Positions 22,415 through 31,677 are shown, counted from the stretch's first letter. The stretch: DNA of 42,830 bases from Micropruina sp. (GCF_027492755.1 NZ_JAPUED010000199.1:1-42830), one strand, 5' to 3'. The notes: generated by a model from the letters alone, not told the origin. Numbers and translations: made by a program.

Positions 22415-24448
22415 TCAGCTCGCCGTCCGAGTGTCCTGGAGTCGCCGCAGTGCCCCGATCGCGGTCTCCCGGTCGGTGGTCATCCAGAAGTCCGGCATGG
22501 ATGCCCGCAGGTAGCTGCCGTAGCGGGCGGTGATCAGCCGCGGGTCGAGCACCGCCACCACGCCCTTGTCGCTGAGCCGACGGATCAGCCGTCCGGAGCC
22601 CTGGGCCAGCAACAACGCGGCATGGGTGGCTGCCACCGCCATGAACCCGTTGCCGCCCCGGTCGGCCACCGCGCGCTGCCTGGCCTGCATCAGCGGCTCG
22701 TCGGGACGCGGGAACGGAATCTTGTCGATGATCACCAGTTCGCAGGTGTCGCCGGGGACGTCGACGCCCTGCCACAGCGACAACGTGCCGAACAGACTGG
22801 TCTGCGGATTCGCCACGAAGGTGCGGGTGAGCTCGCCGAGTTGAGCATCCCCCTGACAGAGGATCTCCTGGTCGGGCAGCTCACGGCGGCAATAGGTCGC
22901 AGCAGCCTCGGCGGCGCGCTGTGAGGCGAACAACCCGAGGGTGCGGCCGCCGGCTGCCCAGACCAGTTCGGCCACCTCGGCGAGAGTGGCCGGAGCGATC
23001 CCTTCCCGGGTCGGCGGTGGCAGTGTTTTCGCCACGTAGAGAATTCCTTGGCGCCGGTAGTCGAAGGGAGAGCCGACGTCGAGCCCCCGCCAGCGGGGCC
23101 GCTCCGGTTCACCGTCGTCATCGTCTCCGTCCTCGCCGCGGTCGCGGGAGTACGGCTCGTTGAGGCCGACCGAGGCGGCGACCGCGTCGAAGTTGCCCCC
23201 GATCGACAGGGTGGCCGAGGTGAGCACCGCCGGATGCTTGGCGAAGATGCCCTCGCGCATCAGGCCGGCCACCGACAGCGGAGCCTGGTTCAGCTGCCGG
23301 CCGAACCGCTCCCGTTCGGACACCCAGATCACGTCGTGCGGCGCGAGAGCCGCCATCTGTTCGGCGATGTCGAAGACCTCTTTGGCTGCGGCGGCCGCCT
23401 GTTTGCGCTCGTTGTCGGAGTCGTCGCCGCCGGACATGCCGGAGACCACTCGGCGAGCCACATTGCGTACCAGCTGCAAGGTCTCGGCGAGCGGGCCTTC
23501 GGCGTCTTCGATGCGAGCCAGCGGCGCGTCGTCCAGGGCGGTCCGGAGCGCCTCGCCGGCGTCCAGGAACTCCAGGGCGACGTCGTCGTCGAGCCAGGGC
23601 AGGCAGCGGCGTCCGACCCGCTCGATCAGTTGTGGGCTGAGTTCGTGCGAGGCCGCGCCGGTGACCCGGCTGACCAGTTCGTGCGCCTCGTCGACGATCA
23701 CCGCGTCGTGCTCGGGAAGGACGGTGCCGCCGTGCATCGCGTCGATCGCCAGCAGGGCGTGGTTGGTGACCACCAGCTGCGACGTCCGGGCCTGGTCGCG
23801 GGAGCGTTCGACGAAGCACTCCGAGCCGTAGGGGCAACGCTGGGCACCGAGACATTCGCGGACCGGGATCGACACCTGTGCCCAAGCCGGCCCGGTGTGG
23901 GTCGGGGCGTCGTCACGGTCGGCCGCGCCCTTGGACTCGGCCTGCTGCTCCACCCATTCACGCAGCGCCACCACTTCGGCACCGACCTTGGAGTTCGCGT
24001 CGGTCGCCACCGCCGTCAGCGCTTCGGCCAGTTCGCTGCCGCCGAGCAGGCTCTCCTGTTCGGAGCCGAGGCTGTCACGGACCCGGTACAGGCAGGCGTA
24101 GTTGGTGCGACCCTTCAGCACCGCATGGCTGACCCGCTTGCCGGTGACCCGCTTGCAGGCTTCCAAGGCGGCGGGAATGTCCTTATGGGCCAGCTGCGCT
24201 TGCAGGGCGAGGGTTGCGGTGGCGATCACGATCCGCTCGCTCGGCGACTGGACGAGGCGGGCCAGCGCCGGCGCCAGGTAGCCCAGCGACTTGCCGGTGC
24301 CGGTGCCGGCCTGGACGAGGAGGTGGTCTCCCCCGGCGAGCGTCTCGGCGACCGCGGACGCCATCTCGTGCTGGCCCGGACGCTGAGCGCCCGCGATGCC
24401 CTCGACCGCTGCGCCGAGGATCGCTTCGGTCAGGTCGGTCTCGGGCAT
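22415..24448 (-). CDS. dinG: ATP-dependent DNA helicase, DinG/XPD family
   Basis: This 677-residue superfamily 2 iron-sulfur helicase is of the type that resolves R-loops and damaged DNA. Walker A is QAGTGTGKSLGYL (about 46-58). The iron-sulfur cysteines are in TNYACLYRV and in RECLGAQRCPYGSEC. The DEAH box is IVDEAHELV, and the late motifs are FGTLSLWQGVDVPG and LAQGSGRLIRR. No exonuclease domain is fused. The ATG at 24448 lies 6 bases after TAAGTT (leaderless). No LexA box is visible upstream, in contrast to SOS-controlled dinG of E. coli. The gene lies between the trehalose module and a lipoprotein gene. The symbol is given at family level. Confidence 0.92.
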   Translation of the reverse strand: MPETDLTEAILGAAVEGIAGAQRPGQHEMASAVAETLAGGDHLLVQAGTGTGKSLGYLAPALARLVQSPSERIVIATATLALQAQLAHKDIPAALEACKRVTGKRVSHAVLKGRTNYACLYRVRDSLGSEQESLLGGSELAEALTAVATDANSKVGAEVVALREWVEQQAESKGAADRDDAPTHTGPAWAQVSIPVRECLGAQRCPYGSECFVERSRDQARTSQLVVTNHALLAIDAMHGGTVLPEHDAVIVDEAHELVSRVTGAASHELSPQLIERVGRRCLPWLDDDVALEFLDAGEALRTALDDAPLARIEDAEGPLAETLQLVRNVARRVVSGMSGGDDSDNERKQAAAAAKEVFDIAEQMAALAPHDVIWVSERERFGRQLNQAPLSVAGLMREGIFAKHPAVLTSATLSIGGNFDAVAASVGLNEPYSRDRGEDGDDDDGEPERPRWRGLDVGSPFDYRRQGILYVAKTLPPPTREGIAPATLAEVAELVWAAGGRTLGLFASQRAAEAAATYCRRELPDQEILCQGDAQLGELTRTFVANPQTSLFGTLSLWQGVDVPGDTCELVIIDKIPFPRPDEPLMQARQRAVADRGGNGFMAVAATHAALLLAQGSGRLIRRLSDKGVVAVLDPRLITARYGSYLRASMPDFWMTTDRETAIGALRRLQDTRTAS

Positions 24449-24454
24449 TGGTTC

Positions 24455-24460
24455 AACTTA
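24455..24460 (-). promoter_or_regulatory. -10 element of the dinG-like gene
   Basis: TAAGTT on the minus strand ends 6 bases before the ATG at 24448. No Shine-Dalgarno is visible. Confidence 0.5.
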
Positions 24461-24504
24461 CCGCCCGCGACCGACAGGCTCGATGAGCGACGGGCAGCCT
24501 GTGG

Positions 24505-24595
24505 AAATAGGTCTCGGCAAGCTCGATCCAGGGTTGGTCGAGCTTGCCGAGACCTCAACCTGGGCGCGTCGAACCGGGTTTCCGCGAGCTCAGGC
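24505..24595. repeat. Family A hairpin with matched changes in both arms
   Basis: AGGTCTCGGCAAGCTCGA (24509-24526) and TCGAGCTTGCCGAGACCT (24538-24555) form a perfect 18-bp stem with an 11-base loop. Compared with the common arm (CTCGACAAGCTC), both arms carry the matching change A to G / T to C. A further decayed arm, GGGTTTCCGCGAGCTCAGGC, lies at 24577-24596. It follows the MFS gene on the minus strand and could end that transcript. Confidence 0.88.
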
Positions 24596-24623
24596 AGTGA
24601 TGGGTGCGTTGGTCAGCGACTCC

Positions 24624-26465
24624 TCAGCCGTCCGTCTCCGAACGACTCGCCTCGGTTTCGTCGGTCCGGACCACGATGACGTCGGAGACCGCGTTCCTCA
24701 GGACCTTCTCGGGCACGATGCCGAGCGTTCCGCCGTCGCGCGCACCCAAGCCTCGGTTGCCGACCACGACGAGCGTGTTCGTACTGACGGACGCGGCCTC
24801 CAGCAGCCCGTCGGCGACGTCCCCAGCATGGAGCACGGAATCGTAGGTGGTCACCCGATCGTGGTTCAGATCGTCGACCGTGCGTTGCAGCGCGTGACGC
24901 CCGGCATCAATGCCGGACAGCTCCGCTCGCGGCCCGGATGAGTCGCCCCGGTCGGGGTTGTAGACAGTGACGATCGTGAGCTTGGCACCGTTCCTACGAG
25001 CGATCGCCATGGCCTGGCGGACGCCGACGAGGGAGCTGTAGCTGCCGTCCGACCCCACGACGACACGGTCGTAGAACGACGTATCGCGGCCAGGTGCCCC
25101 GAGTGGGACGATCTCGGACTCGTCGGTGTTGCTCGGCGGCTTCACCCACAGCATGGCGAGGGCGGCAACCAGGAACAGCGCTCCGGCGAGCAGCATCGCG
25201 TTGGTGGCCTTGCTGTCGAGCAGATGTTCGAAGATCCAGCCGAAGGTCAGCGTCTGGATCAGCATCGGCACCACGATCATCATGTTCAGCACGCCCATGT
25301 AGACCCCGGAGCGACGGGCCGGCACCATGCTGGCGACCATCAGATACGGAACACCCACCGCGCTGGCCCAGAAGATGCCCATACCGATCATCGGCAGAAT
25401 CGACAGCCACTGCACGGTGATGGTGGAGAGCCAGACCAGGCTGAGTCCGCCCAAGGCCAGCGCCGCGGCATGGACCACCCGCCCGCCGAACTTCACCACA
25501 ACCGGCAGCATCACCAGTGCGACCAGCATCGTCACCAGGTTGTAGCTGCCGTTGAGCAGACCGGTCCAGCCTGCCGCCTGCTGGAACTCCTCCTTCTGAT
25601 CGGGGGTGACGCCGAACACCGACTCGCCCACGCTGAGCGAGATGAACTGCCAGTAGATGAACATGGCGTACCACTGGAAAAGGAACACGAATCCGATCTT
25701 GTGCATGGCGACCGGCATGCTCTTGACCGCCGAGCCGAGGTCCTTGACGACTGCACCCAGACCACCGGGCGAGTTCGCGATCTCGTCGAGCTCCCACTGC
25801 GGAGGCCGTAGCTCGTTCGTCTTCGACATGGCGAAGCCGACCGTTCCCGCGATACACACCACACCGAGAAAGAAGCACACGTAGGCCCAGTAGGGAATGC
25901 CGTTCGGGGCCAGCTGCGGCAGCGCCATCTGGAACGCGAAGATGGAGAAGTTGGAGAGCACGGCACCGGCACCGGTGAACATGCTCTGCACCAGGAAGCC
26001 TCTAGCCAGCTGGTTCCTGGGCAGCCGGTCGGAGATGAAGGCGCGATAGGGCTCCATCGCCGTGTTGTTGCCGGCGTCCAGCAGCCACAGCCCGAGAACA
26101 CCCAGCCAGAGCAGGGAGACGAACGGAAAGAGGGCCAGGATCACCACGCACAACAGCGAGCCGGCAAGGATGAACGGCTTGCGCCGTCCCCAGCGGTCAC
26201 TCCACGTCCGATCGCTGAGCGCACCGATCAGCGGCTGGATGAGCAGGCCCGTCATCGGACCGGCGAGGTTCAGGATCGGCAACTCCTCCGGACTCGCGCC
26301 CATCGCGCTGAAGAGTGGGCTCATCGCGGTCTGGGTCATGCCGAAGCTGAACTGGATGCCGAAGAACCCCATGTTCATCATGAGGATGCTGCGCGGCGTC
26401 ATCATCGGTTTGTGATGGATGACCTCTTCGGCATCCTGTACACGATCAACTGTCGCAGTGGACAT
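24624..26465 (-). CDS. MFS sugar transporter (SLC45/GPH-like) fused to a C-terminal UspA domain
   Basis: 613 residues. Residues about 25-455 form twelve membrane helices with the MFS signature DRWGRRKPFIL after helix 2 and GALSDRTWSDR, resembling disaccharide:proton symporters of the SLC45/GPH-like group. Residues about 475-605 are a UspA domain, with strand YDRVVVGSDGSYSS and the nucleotide loop GNRGLGARDGGTLG, then DVIVVRTDE. The ATG at 26465 has AAGGAG 4 bases upstream, which decides it against an ATG 48 bases earlier. It lies downstream of the trehalose PTS genes but after a strong terminator, so it may be transcribed separately. Sugar transport is likely; the Usp domain may bind ATP and gate it (inference). 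Confidence 0.88.
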   Translation of the reverse strand: MSTATVDRVQDAEEVIHHKPMMTPRSILMMNMGFFGIQFSFGMTQTAMSPLFSAMGASPEELPILNLAGPMTGLLIQPLIGALSDRTWSDRWGRRKPFILAGSLLCVVILALFPFVSLLWLGVLGLWLLDAGNNTAMEPYRAFISDRLPRNQLARGFLVQSMFTGAGAVLSNFSIFAFQMALPQLAPNGIPYWAYVCFFLGVVCIAGTVGFAMSKTNELRPPQWELDEIANSPGGLGAVVKDLGSAVKSMPVAMHKIGFVFLFQWYAMFIYWQFISLSVGESVFGVTPDQKEEFQQAAGWTGLLNGSYNLVTMLVALVMLPVVVKFGGRVVHAAALALGGLSLVWLSTITVQWLSILPMIGMGIFWASAVGVPYLMVASMVPARRSGVYMGVLNMMIVVPMLIQTLTFGWIFEHLLDSKATNAMLLAGALFLVAALAMLWVKPPSNTDESEIVPLGAPGRDTSFYDRVVVGSDGSYSSLVGVRQAMAIARRNGAKLTIVTVYNPDRGDSSGPRAELSGIDAGRHALQRTVDDLNHDRVTTYDSVLHAGDVADGLLEAASVSTNTLVVVGNRGLGARDGGTLGIVPEKVLRNAVSDVIVVRTDETEASRSETDG

Positions 26466-26678
26466 GGAACTCCTTTGTTCAGAAGGCGGACGAGCCGCCG
26501 GTTCTTTCATCACTCGACCGAATGCGGCAGCGCAGACATCGAGTTGCCTCGGGACGAAGGCAGGCGAACGCCCAAGAGGTCTTCAGGTGGAGACGACGTG
26601 GATCGAAAGCGGGTGCGCGGCGGCGCACCCAGAGCAACCGTCGGCCCGGACGCCGACCGTCAGATCACACGGTCGATA

Positions 26679-26708
26679 CGGGAGCCGGCCGGCGTCGGCC
26701 GGCTCCCG
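26679..26708 (-). terminator. GC-rich hairpin terminator after treB
   Basis: GGGAGCCGGCCG (26680-26691) and CGGCCGGCTCCC (26696-26707) form a perfect 12-bp stem, 13 with the flanking C-G, and a 4-base loop. It lies about 32 bases after the PTS gene stop. No T run follows on the minus strand, as is common in actinomycetes. Confidence 0.75.
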
Positions 26709-26739
26709 CTGACAGAACGCGCCTACAGCGCGTGGGCGC

Positions 26740-28791
26740 TCAGGCCCCGGCGGGCTCCCTCTTCCCGAGCCGGACCTTCTTGACCGAACGTTCCGATTCG
26801 AGGTCGGTGTCGCTGAAGCCGAAGAAGTAGGTGAGTGCGAAGGAGACCACCAATGCCGAGATCGAGGCCACCAGATAGCCGGTCAGGCTGTGGTCCATGC
26901 CGGCCGGATTCACGAACGACGGGAATCCGACGAATGCGCCCGTGAAGCCGTACATGTTGACATCGAACAGTCCGGTCAACAGGCCACCGACGGCGCCGCC
27001 GATCGAGGCCATGATGAACACCCGTCCATATTTGAGGTTGAGGCCGTACATGGCGGGCTCCGTGATTCCGCAGAAGGCCGAAATGGTGGCGGGTCCGGCC
27101 AACGTCTTGATCTTCTGGCTCTTGGTCTTCAGCCAGATGGCCAGCGCACCGCCACCCTGGGCGATCATCGTCGCCGACACGATCGCGTTCAGTGGTGACG
27201 AGCCGTCCGTGGCGATCTGGGCCGCGATCAGCGGAATGACCGCCCAGTGCAGGCCGAAGATCACCAGGCACTGGTAGAGGCCGCCGATCAACAGCCCGGC
27301 GATCGGGTAGTTGAGGTTCAGGATGCCGTTGATCCCGTTGGCGATGCCGCCCGAAAGGAACATGATGATCGGGCCGAACAGCACCAGCACCAGCGTGGAG
27401 ACGACGAAGACCTCGATCAGCGGGGCGAAGATCATCCGCAGGACCGCCGGAATGTACTTCTTCAGCAGGGGCTCGATCCGGGCGGCCAGCCACGCGGCAA
27501 CGATGACCGGGAAGATCGAGTACGCGTAGGCATTCCCTTGCGGCAGTGCGATCGGAATGCCGAAGAAGTCGCCGTTGAAGACGGTGGCTCCGATCTGGGC
27601 GACCACCTGATAGTTGGGGTCGGACGGGTCGGACATCGTCACCACCGACGGGAAGACCAGGACGCCGCCGATGATGGCCACGATGATCGGATCCGATCCG
27701 AGCCGGCGGGCCGCGGTGAAGCCGATGATGATCGGCAGGAAGTAGAACATCGATGAGGACATGGCATCGATGAAGGTGAAGGTATGACTGTCGGCCTGCA
27801 CGACGTTGAACTGGGTGAGCAGCGCCAAGATTCCTTTGAGGATGCCGGACGCCGCCAACAGCCCGATGACCGGGATCATCGAGCCGGTGATCACCCCGAT
27901 CAAAGAGCTGAATCCGAACTTCACCCAGCCCACGAGGGTGGTGGGCCGCTCGACCGGCTCGGCATCGGCCACCTCGGCGCCCGTGCTGCCGATGACACGA
28001 TTGACGGCCTCGTAGACGTCGCCGACGGCCGCCCCGATCACCACCTGGTATTGACCGCCCGCCTTGATCACGTCGATGACGCCGTCCAGGTTGGCGACCA
28101 GGTCATCGTTGGCCAGCGATTCGTCCTTCAGGTAGAACCGCACCCGCGTGATGCAGTGCAGCACGCTCTTGATGTTCTCGCGGCCGCCGATGCCGTCGAC
28201 GATGTCATAGGCGAGCGCGTCGAAACCGGTGGCCGACGCCCGCGCGGGGTCGATCGCCGGCTTCGCCGCCTGGACGTCGGGGCTCGGCGGCGCCGTAGCA
28301 GCCGCCGCCTCGGGAACGGCCACCGTCGCCACTCCGCTTCCGGCCGTGACGTGACCGGCAGCTACGCCCAGTTCGCCGCCTCGCATCGCCAGGTTGGTGA
28401 AGATCACCATGGTGGTGGTGTCCTTGCCTGCGGTCTGGACTGCCTCCCGGTCCATCCTGCCGATCGGCTGGCCGGCCTCGACGACGTCTCCTTGGGAGAT
28501 CGTCAGCGTGAACGGCACGCCCTCCAGCTCGACGGTGTCGATACCCATATGGACGAGGATCTCGATGCCGGTGGAGGTCATCATGCCGAAGGCGTGCCCG
28601 GTGTGGGCCACCATCGCGATGGTGCCGGAGGCCGGCGCGACGACCTCGTCCTGGTCGGGCACGATCGCCAACCCGTCCCCCATCGCTTTGGAGGCGAACA
28701 TCGCGTCCGGCACCTCGGTCAAGTCGAGGATGACCCCGGACAGCGGTGCGACGATCTCTGTGGTGGTACTGACTGTTTCGGAATTCGACAT
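26740..28791 (-). CDS. PTS EIIABC transporter, glucose/glucoside family, probably trehalose-specific
   Basis: This 683-residue permease imports and phosphorylates a sugar. The order is A-B-C. EIIA (about 10-150) has the phosphorylated His in GIEILVHMGIDTVELEG (His81) and the helper His in TGHAFGM. A linker rich in Ala/Pro follows. EIIB (about 185-270) has the phosphorylated Cys in LHCITRVRFYLKD (Cys213). EIIC (about 290-665) has MIPVIGLLAASGILKG and GITEPAMYGLN. The ATG at 28791 has TAGGAG 8 bases upstream, and that TAG is the stop of the phosphotrehalase gene. Coupling to treC makes trehalose the likely substrate, giving trehalose 6-phosphate. E. coli TreB lacks a fused EIIA; here it is present, at the N-terminus. 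Confidence 0.9.
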   Translation of the reverse strand: MSNSETVSTTTEIVAPLSGVILDLTEVPDAMFASKAMGDGLAIVPDQDEVVAPASGTIAMVAHTGHAFGMMTSTGIEILVHMGIDTVELEGVPFTLTISQGDVVEAGQPIGRMDREAVQTAGKDTTTMVIFTNLAMRGGELGVAAGHVTAGSGVATVAVPEAAAATAPPSPDVQAAKPAIDPARASATGFDALAYDIVDGIGGRENIKSVLHCITRVRFYLKDESLANDDLVANLDGVIDVIKAGGQYQVVIGAAVGDVYEAVNRVIGSTGAEVADAEPVERPTTLVGWVKFGFSSLIGVITGSMIPVIGLLAASGILKGILALLTQFNVVQADSHTFTFIDAMSSSMFYFLPIIIGFTAARRLGSDPIIVAIIGGVLVFPSVVTMSDPSDPNYQVVAQIGATVFNGDFFGIPIALPQGNAYAYSIFPVIVAAWLAARIEPLLKKYIPAVLRMIFAPLIEVFVVSTLVLVLFGPIIMFLSGGIANGINGILNLNYPIAGLLIGGLYQCLVIFGLHWAVIPLIAAQIATDGSSPLNAIVSATMIAQGGGALAIWLKTKSQKIKTLAGPATISAFCGITEPAMYGLNLKYGRVFIMASIGGAVGGLLTGLFDVNMYGFTGAFVGFPSFVNPAGMDHSLTGYLVASISALVVSFALTYFFGFSDTDLESERSVKKVRLGKREPAGA

Positions 28792-28801
28792 TGAATATCT
28801 C

Positions 28802-30481
28802 CTATTCGCTGGAACCGGCAAGGATCGCTAGCGCTTCATACGGACCTAGTTCAATCCGATCTGCATTGCGCAGTTCGGTCCTGTTGTAATTCGAGATGAG
28901 GATGTCGCCATTGGCGAACTCGTGCGGCAACTGCACCCATGTGGACTCACCAAAGAAGTTCGTCAACACCAACAGCGAGCGTTCGCCGTGACGGCGCAGG
29001 TAGCCGAACACTTGCTGATGATCCGCTTCGTACGACTCGACGCCGCCTTCGGCGATGATTGGATGATCCTTCCGCAACTGGATCAATTCGCGATAGTACG
29101 GCAGGATGCGGCCACCCGCCTCTTCGGCTGCGACATTGACCACATCGTGATTGGTGGGCCGTAGCCACGGCGTGCCGTGAGTGAAACCAGCATTCTCGGT
29201 CGCGTTCCATTGCATCGGCGTCCGAGCATTGTCGCGCGCCTTCGAATGAACGATATCGAACGCGTCGGCAGCTGCGACTCCGCCCCGCACCAGTTCGGCG
29301 TAGGCGTTGATCGCCTCCACGTCCACATAGTCATCGATCGAGTCGTAGTCCGGGTCAGTCATACCGATTTCTTCACCCATATACACATACGGCGTGCCAC
29401 GGAGCAGGTGAATCGCGGTTGCGAGCATCGTCGCCGACTCGACACGGAATCGACCTGGGTCGCCGAACCGATCGATCGCTCGGGGTTGGTCGTGGTTGTT
29501 CCAGAAGAGTGCGTTCCAACCGTTGCCGGCCTGCATCCGCAGCGCCCAGTCCATGAGCAGGCGCTTCAGCTCGATGAAGTCGAAGGGCACCCTCGTCCAT
29601 TTCTGGCCGTCGCCGTAGTCGACCTTCAAATGGTGGAAGTTGAAGACCATGGAAAGGGCACCCAACTGTGGGTGGGAGTATTCGATGCATCGCTCGATCG
29701 TCGTGGAAGACATCTCGCCAACCGTGACACAGTCGCCCGCCCGCCCGTACGAGGCCGCGGCCAGTTCGCGTAGATATCCCACGACGGTCTCGCCGTCGGT
29801 GTACATCAAGCGGCAGTCGGTCCCCGCAGGCGCCGGCGGCAGCTCCCACGGCTTGCCGATCAGGTTGATCACGTCGAAGCGGAACCCCCGCACACCCTTT
29901 CCCTGCCAGAAGTCGACGACGTCCGCCATCTCCTGACGCACTCGAGGGTTGTGCCAGTTCAGATCCGCCTGCGTCCGATCGAAGAGGTGCAGGTAGTAGA
30001 GATCGGTGTCGCCGAATCGGTCCCAGGCCGGGCCGCCGAATTTTGACACCCAATTGTTCGGCAGGCCACCGTCAGCCGCCGCCGGCCTCAGGTAGTAGTA
30101 GTCCTGATATTCTTGCTCACCGGCCAGCGCTCGCCTGAACCACTCATGGTCGGTCGATGTGTGATTGAGGACCATGTCCAGCATCACACCAACACCTTCC
30201 GCGTCGAGCGCAGTGACGAGTTCCTCAAAATCAGCCATTGTGCCCATCGCCGGGTCAATGGCGTAGTAGTCGGATATGTCGTATCCGTTATCTCGCTGCG
30301 GCGAGGGAAAGAATGGATTGAACCACACCATGTCAACGCCCAGCGATGCGATGTACGGGATCTTCTCGATCACGCCACGCAGATCGCCGACACCATTTCC
30401 GGTGGAGTCGAAGAAGGATTTCGGATAAATTTGGTAGACGACGCTACGATGAAAGTCAGCGTGACCGGCGGGGAAACTCAC
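28802..30481 (-). CDS. treC: Alpha,alpha-phosphotrehalase (trehalose-6-phosphate hydrolase), GH13
   Basis: This 559-residue GH13 enzyme splits trehalose 6-phosphate into glucose and glucose 6-phosphate. Catalytic residues are visible: nucleophile Asp in GVRGFRFDVINL (about Asp203), acid/base Glu in VGEMSSTTIE (about Glu256) and transition-state Asp in WNNHDQPR (about Asp331). The stretches SMVFNFHHLKVDYGDGQKW and EMSSTTIERCIEY follow TreC closely, which favours this over oligo-1,6-glucosidase. Length fits E. coli TreC (551). The GTG at 30481 is chosen because TACCGT lies 6 bases upstream; longer reading to 30562 is possible. It is co-directional with the LacI gene and overlaps the ribosome site of the PTS gene. 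Codons are less GC-rich than in neighbours. Confidence 0.9.
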   Translation of the reverse strand: MSFPAGHADFHRSVVYQIYPKSFFDSTGNGVGDLRGVIEKIPYIASLGVDMVWFNPFFPSPQRDNGYDISDYYAIDPAMGTMADFEELVTALDAEGVGVMLDMVLNHTSTDHEWFRRALAGEQEYQDYYYLRPAAADGGLPNNWVSKFGGPAWDRFGDTDLYYLHLFDRTQADLNWHNPRVRQEMADVVDFWQGKGVRGFRFDVINLIGKPWELPPAPAGTDCRLMYTDGETVVGYLRELAAASYGRAGDCVTVGEMSSTTIERCIEYSHPQLGALSMVFNFHHLKVDYGDGQKWTRVPFDFIELKRLLMDWALRMQAGNGWNALFWNNHDQPRAIDRFGDPGRFRVESATMLATAIHLLRGTPYVYMGEEIGMTDPDYDSIDDYVDVEAINAYAELVRGGVAAADAFDIVHSKARDNARTPMQWNATENAGFTHGTPWLRPTNHDVVNVAAEEAGGRILPYYRELIQLRKDHPIIAEGGVESYEADHQQVFGYLRRHGERSLLVLTNFFGESTWVQLPHEFANGDILISNYNRTELRNADRIELGPYEALAILAGSSE

Positions 30482-30487
30482 CGTCAC

Positions 30488-30493
30488 ACGGTA
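30488..30493 (-). promoter_or_regulatory. -10 element of treC
   Basis: TACCGT on the minus strand ends 6 bases before the GTG at 30481 and no ribosome site is visible. It decides the start used here, with moderate certainty. Confidence 0.4.
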
Positions 30494-30552
30494 GAGCCGG
30501 GCGCAAAGGCGAGGGAAGTAGGCGGGCCGGGTCTTGCGTAACCGTTGCGAGA

Positions 30553-30595
30553 TTGCGCGCAAAGCCTCAGACTCCGGGACGCGAAAGCGTTGCCA
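30553..30595. promoter_or_regulatory. Two candidate LacI-family operators upstream of treC
   Basis: TTGCGCGCAA (30553-30562) is a perfect palindrome. CGAAAGCGTTGCCA (30582-30595) matches the LacI/CcpA-type pattern TGWAANCGNTNWCA at all but two defined positions. Both lie between the LacI gene and treC. Binding by this LacI protein is inferred. Confidence 0.45.
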
Positions 30596-30654
30596 GTCGC
30601 CTCCGACGCACCGCGTCCATCACGTCACGACGCTGGAGCTTTGGGACTCGAGGC

Positions 30655-31677
30655 TTAGCCCTGGGTCTGCCGAGCCGTCGATTCCCGCACGATCAACCGC
30701 GTCGGCAACGTGATCGCCTCCGGTTTGAGCGTGCGAGCGAGTAGCTGCAACGTCATCGTGGCGGCGAGCTGCCCCTGCTGCCGGGCCGGCTGGGCAATGG
30801 TGGTCAGGTGTACCAGCTCCGCCACCGGATGATTGTCAACGCCGATGATCGCCAGGTCATCCGGTATCCGTACGCCGGCGCGCCGGAAGACCGACATCAT
30901 CCCGGCGGCCATCTCGTCGGAACAGACAACGAGCGCCTCCGGCAGCTGATCGCTCGCGAGCAACTGCTGTGCCGCCGCCCGCCCCGAGTCGGGACCGAAC
31001 GGCACCTGAATCCGCCACGAGGAGTCCAGACCTGCCCGGCTCATGCTGGCGACGAAGCCCTCGCCGCGCAGCCGAGACGCATTGCCCGGGGTTCCCTCAT
31101 GGTCTGTGTACGACGCGTACGCGATGCCGCGGTAACCGGTGTTGATCAGGTAGTTCGTCGCTTGCCTGCCCACGGAGACATCGTCGATGCCGACACTGGG
31201 CAAGCCCATGACGACGGACCCGGCGACAACGACCGGAACCCCGATAGCGGCCAGCTGCTCGACCGGCATGCCTCGAGGCATGGGCACGAGAACGATCACG
31301 TCGGTGTATTTGGCCACGCCCGCCGAGCCGAAGATGCGGGCACGCTCGGTGCCAGAGAAGCCCTGATAGACCGACAAGGACGCGCCGGCCGGTGTCAGCA
31401 CGTCGTGCAGGCCCGCCAGTATCGAGCCGAAGACCCACCTGTCCGGCTCTGGAATGACCGCGGTGATCCGGGCTCGCGCCGGGTCCACCCGACGATCGGA
31501 CCGGGCGGCCGGGTCGGCAAGGTAGCCCATGGATAGCGCTATCTCAAGGATCTGGGCGCGCTTCGCCGGAGAGACGCCCGCCGCACCGCTGAGCGCCCGC
31601 GAGACGGTCGAGACTGCGACGCCCGCGGCAACGGCGATCTCGGCCATACCGACCGACTGCTGCTTGCCTGGTTCCAT
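30655..31677 (-). CDS. LacI-family regulator, probable trehalose repressor
   Basis: 340 residues. The LacI HTH (residues 8-60) reads GMAEIAVAAGVAVSTVSRAL with the hinge-side GYLADPAARS. The periplasmic-binding-like effector domain includes PEALVVCSDEMAAGMM, IPDDLAIIGVDNHPVAELVHL and LPTRLIVRESTA. It precedes treC and the trehalose PTS on the same strand, so it most likely represses them until trehalose 6-phosphate or trehalose is present. A TATGCT box lies 9 bases before the ATG, so the leader is very short or absent. The effector is inferred from neighbours. Confidence 0.9.
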   Translation of the reverse strand: MEPGKQQSVGMAEIAVAAGVAVSTVSRALSGAAGVSPAKRAQILEIALSMGYLADPAARSDRRVDPARARITAVIPEPDRWVFGSILAGLHDVLTPAGASLSVYQGFSGTERARIFGSAGVAKYTDVIVLVPMPRGMPVEQLAAIGVPVVVAGSVVMGLPSVGIDDVSVGRQATNYLINTGYRGIAYASYTDHEGTPGNASRLRGEGFVASMSRAGLDSSWRIQVPFGPDSGRAAAQQLLASDQLPEALVVCSDEMAAGMMSVFRRAGVRIPDDLAIIGVDNHPVAELVHLTTIAQPARQQGQLAATMTLQLLARTLKPEAITLPTRLIVRESTARQTQG

